Positions 9,003-17,100 of a DNA stretch of 64,000 nucleotides are shown here, piece by piece. The notes under the pieces were generated by a model. That model saw nothing but the letters and a program-made list of their open reading frames with translations, did not search any database and was not told the origin of the DNA. The position numbers and the translations under genes are program-made. Source of the DNA: Paenibacillus wynnii (GTDB taxonomy: Bacteria > Bacillota > Bacilli > Paenibacillales > Paenibacillaceae); contig NZ_JAUSTK010000002.1 of assembly GCF_030812855.1 (NCBI RefSeq), positions 62,001-126,000 of the forward strand, given 5' to 3'. The first letter of the stretch is position 1, and each line of letters starts with the position of its first letter.

Positions 9003-9039
9003 AAAAAAACTCCGCCCTCTATATAGTTAGAAGGCGAAG
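9003..9039 (-). terminator. Terminator at the end of the pilus operon
   Basis: Minus-strand hairpin CTTCGCC...GGCGGAG (seven pairs including one G-T) followed by T7, 20 nt past the pilO stop codon. Confidence 0.75.
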
Positions 9040-9060
9040 CCATTGAATGGTGACTCTCAG

Positions 9061-9687
9061 CTATTTAATGGCTACTTGCGCCTCTGTCTCAGAAGAAACC
9101 GGCGCATCCTCAAAATAAGCTGTAAAGGAAATGTTAGCCGTTATAATGCTTCCGGATTTTTCACTTGCATCCGATTCCTCCGACTGTTGGAAGCTAAAAG
9201 AATCCACATTGATTATACGCGGCAGAAGCTGCAGCGCAGTCAACCAGTTCCGGACACTTGTATACTCCCCTTCAACGATCGCCGTCAATTTCAACTGCTT
9301 GACCGTAGGAAAAGCGATATCGGACGAGCCCGTCATTTCCTGTATGGGATTGGTTTCGCCTATTGCAAATCCGATATCCTTAAGTCTGGCATTTGTATAA
9401 GTGCCGACAGCCCGCAGATCAAGAATGAGCTGTTCACTGCCATCACCGCGCGGAAGCTGTGCCAGCAGCGCCTCCTGTTCCTGATTCGCCTCAGTTGAAC
9501 TCTTCAGCTCATCAATCTTTTTTTGCATCAGCCCGTTTTGCTTTTCCAACTGCCCCACCTGCAAGTCTTGTTCAGCAATCTTGTCGTTAGTTGGTTGTAC
9601 CCCAAGCATGAAGAAGGCGAACAGCAACAGAAACAGAACAAGAACCCCGAGCACTATAGGCGAACGATACTTATTGATCTGTTCCAT
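9061..9687 (-). CDS. pilO: Type IV pilus alignment protein PilO-like
   Basis: About 208 residues from the ATG at 9687; an in-frame ATG at 9708 is the alternative. One N-terminal membrane segment (about 10-30, LGVLVLFLLLFAFFMLG) is followed by a coiled coil (about 38-70) and an alpha/beta ferredoxin-like domain, the PilO plan. PilO pairs with PilN in the inner-membrane alignment complex between the motor and the pilus. The gene overlaps the 3' end of the PilM-PilN fusion by 17 nt, so they are probably translated together. Confidence 0.8.
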   Translation of the reverse strand: MEQINKYRSPIVLGVLVLFLLLFAFFMLGVQPTNDKIAEQDLQVGQLEKQNGLMQKKIDELKSSTEANQEQEALLAQLPRGDGSEQLILDLRAVGTYTNARLKDIGFAIGETNPIQEMTGSSDIAFPTVKQLKLTAIVEGEYTSVRNWLTALQLLPRIINVDSFSFQQSEESDASEKSGSIITANISFTAYFEDAPVSSETEAQVAIK

Positions 9688-11281
9688 TATCCGCTGCCTC
9701 CCCCTCATTATTCTGTATAGCAGTTTCCTGTTTGTCTTCTTTTAAATTCACCTTATAGATGGCTGTGTAGGATCTTGTCAGTGAAGCGTCAGATTGAGAA
9801 TCCGTGTCACCTTCGGTCAATTTCTCAATAGAAGCATTCACTGTGAAGGACATCTTCCGTAACTTGACCAGATATTCGGAAGCCTGCTCCATTCCCGGCA
9901 CATTCACCGTCAAATCGATCGAGGTGAGGTACGTATAATTGATATTCCGGAGCGCACTTCCCTGCGGCAGACCTTCAGCCAATTCATTTAACACCGAAAC
10001 GATATTCAGCTTGTATTTCAAAATTTCATCTATGGCTGCTTTGCGATCCAGCTTGGTTGACCCTCCGTTATTGAGTTTGGTCAACTCCTGCTGTAGCATG
10101 GCGCTCCGGTCCTGCAGCCCCTGCAGCTTCTGTGTCTGATCGCTAAGTTGACCCTTGCCCGCAGCAAAATAAATGCCTGTTCCAAGCGTACCCAGCAGCC
10201 AAATTCCAATCAGCGCTATAGCCACATAAGGGAACAGTAAGGTCTCCCTGTCTTCCCGCGGCAAAAGATCAATATGCCGGATTTGATTACCGATAGCGGC
10301 TCCTGTCGCTACTCGATAGCTGTTCAGTTCCGAGTCTTGCCCCGCACCGGCTTCCAGCTGATCCAGATTGACCGGAACAATTTGCTGCTCGGTTAAAGAT
10401 TGGCTCAGCTCCTCATAAAGCTGTCTGCGTATGCCGGGAGTGCCTGTAATCAGTACATTACTGATCCGGGTGCTCCCGTCATGCAGGCTGTATTGATAGA
10501 AATTCAGCATGCGTGAGATTTCGGCTATAATTTCGACCATTTGCTCAGGCGACAGAACATCCTCGGTTATTTCTAAAGTGACCGCGGCTTCTTTGTCATA
10601 CTCTGTCAGGTCAAACCCACTCGGTGCTTCTGCTTTGTTCTGGTGCAAATCAGTCACATTTATCGTCCGGCTAAATACGGGGTTCCCGTCCTTGAACATA
10701 TAAATGTCCAGCATGGACTGCTCCAGGTGGATCAACATCGTTTCTGCAAAAGCCTCTTCATGACCCAAAGTAATACTACGGGCCAATGCGGTTGCAGATA
10801 TTTCAACGCTTCGGACCCGCAGACCAGCAGATTCCAATACATCAATATAGTCCTGGATCGGGAGGCGCGGAGCAGCAAATACGAGTAGATGGCTCTGATC
10901 CTCGTCGACTCCGGTTGTGACATAGTCATAGACGGGATTGTCAAAAGGCAGATGAAGGCCGGTTTCGACCTCCAGCTTCACGAGCTGCTCTAACTGCTTT
11001 TCATTCGTGCTCGGAATGCTCATTTTGCGGATAATGATTTGTGCCGGGGGGATGGCTAATAATACCTTTGCCCCCCTCAACCCCTGCTGTTTCACCCAAG
11101 GCTTGAGGGCACCAAGCAGTGCCTCGCTGTCTGCGACCCGGTTCTCCACGATGATTCCGGGAGGCAGGGCAAGTGTCCCTTTTTTGCGGACCTCCCAGGT
11201 CTTGTTTTTCTTTAAGCTGATGTAGCGGACCGCGGATTCCTCAATGGAAATCCCAATCGCCTGTTGACCTAGTACAAGCAT
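9671..11281 (-). CDS. pilM: PilM-PilN fusion, type IV pilus assembly
   Basis: A 536-residue protein with two parts. Residues 1 to ~330 are an actin-like PilM domain (IGISIEESAVRYISLK at the start). A single membrane segment (about 346-370) is followed by a coiled coil (about 372-405) and a PilN-like ferredoxin fold to the end. In most Gram-negative systems PilM (cytoplasmic) and PilN (membrane) are separate and PilM grips the short PilN tail. Here the two are covalently joined, and no separate pilN gene is present. The position between pilD and pilO is where pilM and pilN would be expected. Confidence 0.85.
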   Translation of the reverse strand: MLVLGQQAIGISIEESAVRYISLKKNKTWEVRKKGTLALPPGIIVENRVADSEALLGALKPWVKQQGLRGAKVLLAIPPAQIIIRKMSIPSTNEKQLEQLVKLEVETGLHLPFDNPVYDYVTTGVDEDQSHLLVFAAPRLPIQDYIDVLESAGLRVRSVEISATALARSITLGHEEAFAETMLIHLEQSMLDIYMFKDGNPVFSRTINVTDLHQNKAEAPSGFDLTEYDKEAAVTLEITEDVLSPEQMVEIIAEISRMLNFYQYSLHDGSTRISNVLITGTPGIRRQLYEELSQSLTEQQIVPVNLDQLEAGAGQDSELNSYRVATGAAIGNQIRHIDLLPREDRETLLFPYVAIALIGIWLLGTLGTGIYFAAGKGQLSDQTQKLQGLQDRSAMLQQELTKLNNGGSTKLDRKAAIDEILKYKLNIVSVLNELAEGLPQGSALRNINYTYLTSIDLTVNVPGMEQASEYLVKLRKMSFTVNASIEKLTEGDTDSQSDASLTRSYTAIYKVNLKEDKQETAIQNNEGEAADNGTDQ

Positions 11282-11296
11282 GCGATGATAACCCTC

Positions 11297-12046
11297 CTAA
11301 CCGATAAACGTGAGATAGAAACCAATGATGTCCGGGCCATACAAGAATGCAAGAAGTGTGCCAAAAACCAAAAAAGGGCCAAATGGCACAGGCTGTTTTT
11401 TATGAATAATGCCGGAAAGCTGCAACCCTACGCCCACCGCAGCTCCTAGCGCACAGGCAACAAGAAAGGCTAGAATCACATTTGGCCAGCCGATCACCCA
11501 GCCTAGCAAGGCGAACAGCTTGACATCCCCCATCCCCATGCCGCCAAACAGAGCCAGCAACAAGAGAATACCGCCACCGCACAATGCCCCAAGTGCATGA
11601 ACCCACAGCGGGTCTTCTGCCATAAACGGAACCAGTACCAGAAAGAGGGGCAGGAAAAACAGCAGCACCTTATTAGGTATCAACATGTATTTCAAATCCG
11701 AGACCGTAATAATAACTGAAAGGCTTACCAAAAGCAGCCCTTCAAACCCTTTCATCGAAAGCCCCAACTTCAGGTATATCCAGAGAAACAAAAGTCCGGT
11801 AGCCGCTTCTCCAAGCGGATACAAGAGGGAGACCTTTACTCCGCAGTAGCGGCATTTCCCTCCCGACAACAGATAACTGAAGACCGGAAACAGATCGCGT
11901 ACACCTAGCCGTGTACTGCATTTCGGGCATTGTGACGGTGGATGCAGCAGCGACTCTCCCGCCGGTACCCGCAGTGCCACCACATTGAAGAACGAGCCAA
12001 GAACCAGCCCGAGCAAAGTGATATAGATGGCGATGAATATTGTCAT
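11297..12046 (-). CDS. pilD: Prepilin peptidase / methylase PilD (ComC type)
   Basis: A 249-residue polytopic protein with about seven membrane segments. The N-terminal cytoplasmic loop carries two cysteine pairs (CPKC and CRYC) that bind zinc in bifunctional enzymes with methylase activity. The two catalytic aspartates are in SDLKYMLIPN and GMGDVKL. It would cleave the pilin leaders at the G-F junction of the four pilin-like proteins encoded nearby and methylate the new N-terminal Phe. Confidence 0.93.
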   Translation of the reverse strand: MTIFIAIYITLLGLVLGSFFNVVALRVPAGESLLHPPSQCPKCSTRLGVRDLFPVFSYLLSGGKCRYCGVKVSLLYPLGEAATGLLFLWIYLKLGLSMKGFEGLLLVSLSVIITVSDLKYMLIPNKVLLFFLPLFLVLVPFMAEDPLWVHALGALCGGGILLLLALFGGMGMGDVKLFALLGWVIGWPNVILAFLVACALGAAVGVGLQLSGIIHKKQPVPFGPFLVFGTLLAFLYGPDIIGFYLTFIG

Positions 12047-12120
12047 GATAGTAGGGTCCCTTTCAGGGATTTTAAAAAAGGAACCGGAATGGATCCGATT
12101 CCTTAGAAATATAACTATAG

Positions 12121-12594
12121 TTAATTTCTTTTTGTCTTTTGTATCTGCACTTCTGAGAATCTCTTTGCCTCGGTATCTGTATCTAAAGTAGATGTTCTAA
12201 GATCAACTGCAATAGTGTCTGCTAAAGTACCATTAGCACCAGTAAAATAAACTGCACTAGTATCAAGCAATGCTTCTTTATTACTTGGAAGAACAATACC
12301 GGCTTCTAAATATTTCTTAGTCTTCAAATCACCAACAGTTATTGAATAATCCGCCGAACTTGTAAAGACTCCTTCCTTTTCAGCTATTGTGTACATCCTT
12401 GCAGCTTCGTACACTTGTCGTGCTGTTGCTAAATCCGAGTCTTCTTTTGTATTGTTTATAATTCCACCAATCATAGGAATCGCAATAACCGCAATAATAC
12501 CCAGAATAACGATAACCGCCAAAAGCTCTATCAGCGTAAAACCCTTTTGATTCTCTTCCTTACCCAATCTCTTTTTGATTGCTTGTGCTAACAT
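12121..12594 (-). CDS. Main type IV pilin-like protein
   Basis: A 157-residue prepilin with a short basic leader of 17 residues ending in KG, then the class III signal FTLIELLAVIVILGIIAV, which forms the assembly helix. The remainder is a small alpha/beta head with no cysteines. Its position between pilC and pilD and its small size suggest the major subunit, though it could be a ComGC-like pseudopilin. The coding sequence is less GC-rich than that of its neighbours, which is usual for a highly expressed or variable surface subunit. The ATG has AAGGGGGAA upstream. The 176-bp gap before it (12595-12770) may hold its own promoter, but I could not pick one out. Confidence 0.88.
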   Translation of the reverse strand: MLAQAIKKRLGKEENQKGFTLIELLAVIVILGIIAVIAIPMIGGIINNTKEDSDLATARQVYEAARMYTIAEKEGVFTSSADYSITVGDLKTKKYLEAGIVLPSNKEALLDTSAVYFTGANGTLADTIAVDLRTSTLDTDTEAKRFSEVQIQKTKRN

Positions 12595-12770
12595 TTCATT
12601 TCCCCCTTGAAATTAGTAGTGGTGTGTTTCTGACAGAATTCTTATCTTCATTTGTCATTCCTGCTGTCTTCCCCTGATCTCGTCCCATCGTCCAGCACCT
12701 GCGAAAACACTTAGACTCGCTCCGCCTTCCCGGCGTCACCCCTCTCAATATATACAAGGAACCGCAAGGT

Positions 12771-13976
12771 TCACATATTGCCGTACAGACTGAACATCGG
12801 CAGCATAATGGCTGCCACTATAATCCCAACCACACCCGCCAAAAAAGCGATCAGCAGCGGCTCAAGCAGTGATTTCAGACGATCAACCGTGTTCTCCACA
12901 TCCATCTCGTAGAAATCTGCAACCTTGGACAGCATGGTGTCCAGCGCTCCGGTCTCTTCTCCAATGGCGATCATCTGAGTAACCAGCGGCGGGAAGACCC
13001 AGGCCTTCTTCAGCGGTTCGGAAAGCGGCTTACCCTGCCGCAGAGAATCCCCTGCGCTGCGGATATACTTTCCGATTACCTTGTTACCTGCCACTTCCTC
13101 CACAATCGCGAGCGATTGTAGAATCGGGACGGAGCTGGCATAGAGCGATGAGAATGTGCGCGTGAACTGGGCGATAGAGCCTTTCTGGTTCAGCTTGCCG
13201 AACACCGGCAGCTTCAGCTTGGCATAATCAAGCGCATATGCACCCTTCTCCGTCCGTTTGGTGATCTGGTAGGCAACCACCAGTAGCAGCACACCCAACA
13301 GCCATAAGTACCACTGACCTTGAATACTTTTGCTGAGCGCCAACACCATTTTCGTGATGGCTGGCAGCTCCGCATCCATGGACTCGAACATCGAGACGAA
13401 TTGGGGCACGATCGCCCACAACAGGTAGATTACCGCTCCGACAGCCATTACTCCGACGGTGATCGGATAGGTCAGTGCGGATTTGATTTTTTCGGTCGTG
13501 GTATGCTGCTTCTCAAAAAACATCGCCAACCGCTCCAGTGTCCCTTCCATATTCCCGGACTCTTCACCGGCGCGGATCATACTGACAAACAACGGAGGGA
13601 AAATCTTCTTATGATCCTGCACCGCCTGGGAGAACGATGTCCCCCTCATCAGACTGGAACCGACATCCTGCAGCGCTTTGCGAAGCGGCTTGCTCTCCGT
13701 CTGTTCCGCCAATATCCGGGTAGCATCCACGATGGACACCCCGGCACGCATCAGGGTAGCGAATTGGCGGCAGTAAATAATAAAATGAATCGTCTTGACC
13801 GGATTGCCCAGATAAAGCTCCATTTGCAGAAAAGAGGTTTTTCGTTCCACCAGCGAAAATACGGTTAGACCACGTTTACGCAGTTCTTCCATCGCTGCGG
13901 GTTTGTCGGAAGCGGTCAGTTTGCCTTTGATCGGCCTTCCTGCGGCTGTCTTAACCTGATATTCAAACAATGCCAT
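12771..13976 (-). CDS. pilC: Type IV pilus platform protein PilC (GspF family)
   Basis: A 401-residue protein with two homologous GspF domains (about 65-190 and 268-390) and three membrane segments. The repeated motif is seen as IRAGEESGNMEGTLERLA and IAIGEETGALDTMLSKVA. PilC is the inner-membrane platform on which PilB and PilT act. The ATG overlaps the pilT stop codon by one base (TGATG), indicating coupling. Confidence 0.93.
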   Translation of the reverse strand: MALFEYQVKTAAGRPIKGKLTASDKPAAMEELRKRGLTVFSLVERKTSFLQMELYLGNPVKTIHFIIYCRQFATLMRAGVSIVDATRILAEQTESKPLRKALQDVGSSLMRGTSFSQAVQDHKKIFPPLFVSMIRAGEESGNMEGTLERLAMFFEKQHTTTEKIKSALTYPITVGVMAVGAVIYLLWAIVPQFVSMFESMDAELPAITKMVLALSKSIQGQWYLWLLGVLLLVVAYQITKRTEKGAYALDYAKLKLPVFGKLNQKGSIAQFTRTFSSLYASSVPILQSLAIVEEVAGNKVIGKYIRSAGDSLRQGKPLSEPLKKAWVFPPLVTQMIAIGEETGALDTMLSKVADFYEMDVENTVDRLKSLLEPLLIAFLAGVVGIIVAAIMLPMFSLYGNM

Positions 13977-15025
13977 CAGCCGATCACCTCATTCATGTAC
14001 GCTTTGGCCGCCTCCGGATGAACTAGACCCTGGGCCAGATATTCGCGAATGCTCATCTCCAGCGTATGCATACCCAGCGCACGGCCCGTTTGCATGACAT
14101 TTTTGATCTGGTGCGTTTTATCGGTACGGATCAGATTGGCGACGGCCGGTGTATTGACCAGAATTTCCGTGGCGCACAGACGTCCCCGTCCTCCAGCTCT
14201 CGGAAACAGCCTCTGACTTATAACCGCCAACATGACGGATGCGAGCTGCGAGCGGATCTGCCCCTGCTGATGGCCCGGAAAAGCGTCAATAATTCGGTCA
14301 ATCGTCTGCGGTGCATCCGTTGTGTGCAGCGTAGCCAGTACCAGATGTCCGGTTTCCGCTGCTGTAATCGCCGCGGAAATCGTCTCCAGATCACGCATCT
14401 CGCCAACAAGGATTACATCGGGGTCCTGACGAAGCGCGGCGCGCAGCCCACTCGCGAAGCTGCCCGTATCACTGCCCACTTCCCGCTGATCCACCAGACA
14501 TGTGCCGTGCCCGTGCAGAAACTCAATCGGATCTTCAAGGGTGACAACATGCTTGCTCTCCGAACGATTAATGGAATGGATCATGGCTGCAAGTGTGGAT
14601 GACTTCCCGCTTCCCGTTGGTCCGGTAACCAGGATCAATCCTTGGGGTTTCTTAGCAAGAGACGTCAGAAGTGGAGGCATGTTCAACTGTTCCAGTGAAG
14701 GAATATCTGCAGGTATCGACCGCGCAGCGATACTGATGCCGTTGCGCTGCCGGTAGACGTTCACCCGGTATCTCCCCCCGTTCTCCAGTGGAAAGGAAAA
14801 GTCGACCTCCCCTACATCTTTAAAGGTGGCCGTATGGCGCTCCCCCATCAGTATTTCAGCCATAGCTGCCGATTCTCCGGCAGTTACTGATTCTCCCGGG
14901 ACTGTATGAAGCTTTCCGTCAATTCGCATCACCGGTGGAGAGCCTACAGAGATATGCAGGTCAGAAGCTTTGGAGGAATACGCCATGTGAAGCAGCTGAG
15001 TTATATCTCTCGTGAATGTCGGCAT
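13976..15025 (-). CDS. pilT: Pilus retraction ATPase PilT
   Basis: A 349-residue hexameric ATPase with Walker A GPTGSGKSST, Asp box, Walker B ILVGEMRD and His box GHLVLATLHTTDA. Residue count and an N-terminal PAS-like domain fit PilT rather than PilB. PilT depolymerises pili, so this system should support retraction (twitching, adhesion or DNA uptake). This separates it from comG clusters, which lack PilT. Upstream is pilB, 46 nt away. Confidence 0.93.
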   Translation of the reverse strand: MPTFTRDITQLLHMAYSSKASDLHISVGSPPVMRIDGKLHTVPGESVTAGESAAMAEILMGERHTATFKDVGEVDFSFPLENGGRYRVNVYRQRNGISIAARSIPADIPSLEQLNMPPLLTSLAKKPQGLILVTGPTGSGKSSTLAAMIHSINRSESKHVVTLEDPIEFLHGHGTCLVDQREVGSDTGSFASGLRAALRQDPDVILVGEMRDLETISAAITAAETGHLVLATLHTTDAPQTIDRIIDAFPGHQQGQIRSQLASVMLAVISQRLFPRAGGRGRLCATEILVNTPAVANLIRTDKTHQIKNVMQTGRALGMHTLEMSIREYLAQGLVHPEAAKAYMNEVIG

Positions 15026-15071
15026 CGGCTTCTTCCTCCTTAAATTGATTTCATCTTATTGGTTCATCTCG

Positions 15072-16736
15072 TTAGTGGGACACCGTTTCGCGCAGAACTT
15101 CCTGCAATGTGGTCATGCCTTGCGTAACCTTGAGGAAGCCGTCCTCCATGAGTTGTACAAGCCCTCGTTCTCGGGCCGCACTCTTTAATTCTTCGACAGT
15201 AGCCATATTAGTAATCAGTTCCCGTATATGGTCGTCAATGGTCAGTACTTCATGAATGGCAATACGTCCGCGGTAACCCGTAGTACTGCAGCTCCCACAG
15301 CCCCGTCCGCGATGTAGTTTATCCACCGGTAGACCATGCTTGCGAAGCATGATCGCTTCCTGCTCCGATGGCTTGTACGTTTCCTTGCAATCGCTGCAGA
15401 TCTTGCGGACAAGCCGCTGAGCGACTACTCCAATCAATGAGGATGCTATCAGATAAGGTTCGATTCCCATATCCCGAAGCCTTGAAATGGTGCTGACTGC
15501 ATCATTGGTATGCAAAGTCGACAGCACCAGGTGACCCGTAAGCGAGGCTCTAACCGCGATCTCTGCGGTCTCCGTGTCACGAATCTCTCCTACCATTACG
15601 ATATTCGGATCCTGCCGGAGTATGGAGCGGAGTCCTGCCGCAAAGGTCAGCCCTACAGCTGGATTCACATGAACCTGATTGACTCCCTCCAACTGATACT
15701 CTACCGGGTCTTCAACCGTGATAATATTAGTGCTCTCCACATTAAGCTGGTTCAGGGCGGAATACAGAGTCGTTGTTTTCCCGCTGCCTGTGGGTCCCGT
15801 AATAAGCAGAATGCCATAAGGTCTTTCAATCATTTCCCTGAAAGCCGTAACATTCGGCTCACTGAATCCGAGACTGTCCACCGTTTTGATGCCCGTACTT
15901 AAGTCGAGTAGCCGGAGTACGATTTTTTCGCCATGCATCGTCGGCAACGAGGACACGCGGATATCGACCATTTTGTAGTCGAACTGCATCTTGATCCGAC
16001 CATCCTGCGGAAGCCGCCGCTCGGCGATGTTTAACTTCGCCATAATTTTCAGCCTAGCTATAATAAAGCCCTGCATCTGTTTAGGAATCACACGTTCCGT
16101 TCTCAGGGAACCGTCGATCCGGTAACGGATGGTCAGGTTATTTTCACCTGGATCGACATGAATATCGGAAGCCCTGAGCGTAACGGCCTGCTGAATCATC
16201 TGATTGACGAGCCGAACAATCGGCGAATCCTCATCCGTAATCTCTGTTTCTTCAATTTCTTCCTGGGTCGGCAGTTCTATCATCATTTGGCTCATCGAAT
16301 CACGCATGCCATAATGCCGGGCTATTGCCCGTTGGAGTTCGTCCCGGGTAGAGATGGCTGGTTCAATCTTGAACCCTGTACTCATCCGCAGATCCTCGAT
16401 GGCAAAATAGTCCAGTGGATCGGCCATGGCAACCATCAGCTTGCCGCCCTCTTTCATAAAAGGAAGCACCTGATAGCGCTTGGCCATACTTTCTGGAATA
16501 ATCTGTGTAATCGCCGGATCAATCTGATATTTGAATAAGCTGACATGCGGGATGCCAAGCTGGAATTCCAGCACTTCGATCAACTGCTGTTCAGTAATAT
16601 AACCCTGCGAGATTAAGAGATCGCCAAGCTTGCGTTTGGTCTTGCGTTGTTCGCCCAGAGCCTCGAGCAGCTGTTCTTGGGAGATAATTCCATTATCTAC
16701 CAACAAGTCTCCAAGTCTCTTTTTTATAATTGCCAA
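15072..16736 (-). CDS. pilB: Pilus extension ATPase PilB (GspE family)
   Basis: A 554-residue ATPase with an N-terminal GspE/MshEN domain (about 1-150), Walker A GPTGSGKTTT (about residues 318-327) and Walker B IVMVGEIRD. A tetracysteine zinc motif (CSDC...CGSC, about 445-490) is typical of PilB. MshEN domains in some homologues bind cyclic di-GMP; the RLGDLLVDNGIISQEQL and KLGDLLISQGYITEQQL repeats here match that type (inference). First gene of the pilus operon; upstream lies a 364-bp divergent gap. Confidence 0.93.
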   Translation of the reverse strand: MAIIKKRLGDLLVDNGIISQEQLLEALGEQRKTKRKLGDLLISQGYITEQQLIEVLEFQLGIPHVSLFKYQIDPAITQIIPESMAKRYQVLPFMKEGGKLMVAMADPLDYFAIEDLRMSTGFKIEPAISTRDELQRAIARHYGMRDSMSQMMIELPTQEEIEETEITDEDSPIVRLVNQMIQQAVTLRASDIHVDPGENNLTIRYRIDGSLRTERVIPKQMQGFIIARLKIMAKLNIAERRLPQDGRIKMQFDYKMVDIRVSSLPTMHGEKIVLRLLDLSTGIKTVDSLGFSEPNVTAFREMIERPYGILLITGPTGSGKTTTLYSALNQLNVESTNIITVEDPVEYQLEGVNQVHVNPAVGLTFAAGLRSILRQDPNIVMVGEIRDTETAEIAVRASLTGHLVLSTLHTNDAVSTISRLRDMGIEPYLIASSLIGVVAQRLVRKICSDCKETYKPSEQEAIMLRKHGLPVDKLHRGRGCGSCSTTGYRGRIAIHEVLTIDDHIRELITNMATVEELKSAARERGLVQLMEDGFLKVTQGMTTLQEVLRETVSH

Positions 16737-16823
16737 CGTTCACTCATCTCCATGCCCTACAAGTTTATATTTTATTATCGGTCAACCAAGTTCTGTGAAT
16801 TAGAGATAACCGTGTTGAATTGC

Positions 16824-16851
16824 TAAATTTTTAATAAGTTAAAGCCGATGT
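16824..16851 (+). promoter_or_regulatory. Possible sigma-D-type promoter facing the large surface-protein gene
   Basis: TAAA (16824-16827), 16 nt, GCCGATGT (16844-16851); consensus TAAA-N14-16-GCCGATAT with one mismatch. It lies about 250 nt upstream of the ATG at 17101, in the otherwise featureless AT-rich gap 16737-17100. Confidence 0.35.
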
Positions 16852-16971
16852 AAATTATGTAATATATTGCGTACTATAGAAAGGAAGAAACAATAGTATT
16901 CCGAATACTAGTTCCAAATACTTAAATTTTAGGGTATTTTTTCATAGATAATTATTGCCTATAGATGTAAT

Positions 16972-17000
16972 TTGTCCTAGAATGATATATAGCATATAAC
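16972..17000 (+). promoter_or_regulatory. Possible sigma-A promoter of the large surface-protein gene
   Basis: TTGTCC (16972-16977), 17 nt, TATAAC (16995-17000), about 100 nt upstream of the ATG at 17101. Confidence 0.4.
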
Positions 17001-17100
17001 CGTTTTTTTTACAATTCGATTTTCCAATTTTCGACTGATTTCAATATAAACTTCAAGGATTCTACCAATTATTCAATCTATTATCGGGGGGAATTGCTAG

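Noticed and set aside
16737-17100. Riboswitch (for example cyclic di-GMP) in the pilus divergent gap
   Set aside because: The gap is AT-rich without the conserved GNRA-loop/receptor sequence pattern. I could find no convincing aptamer.
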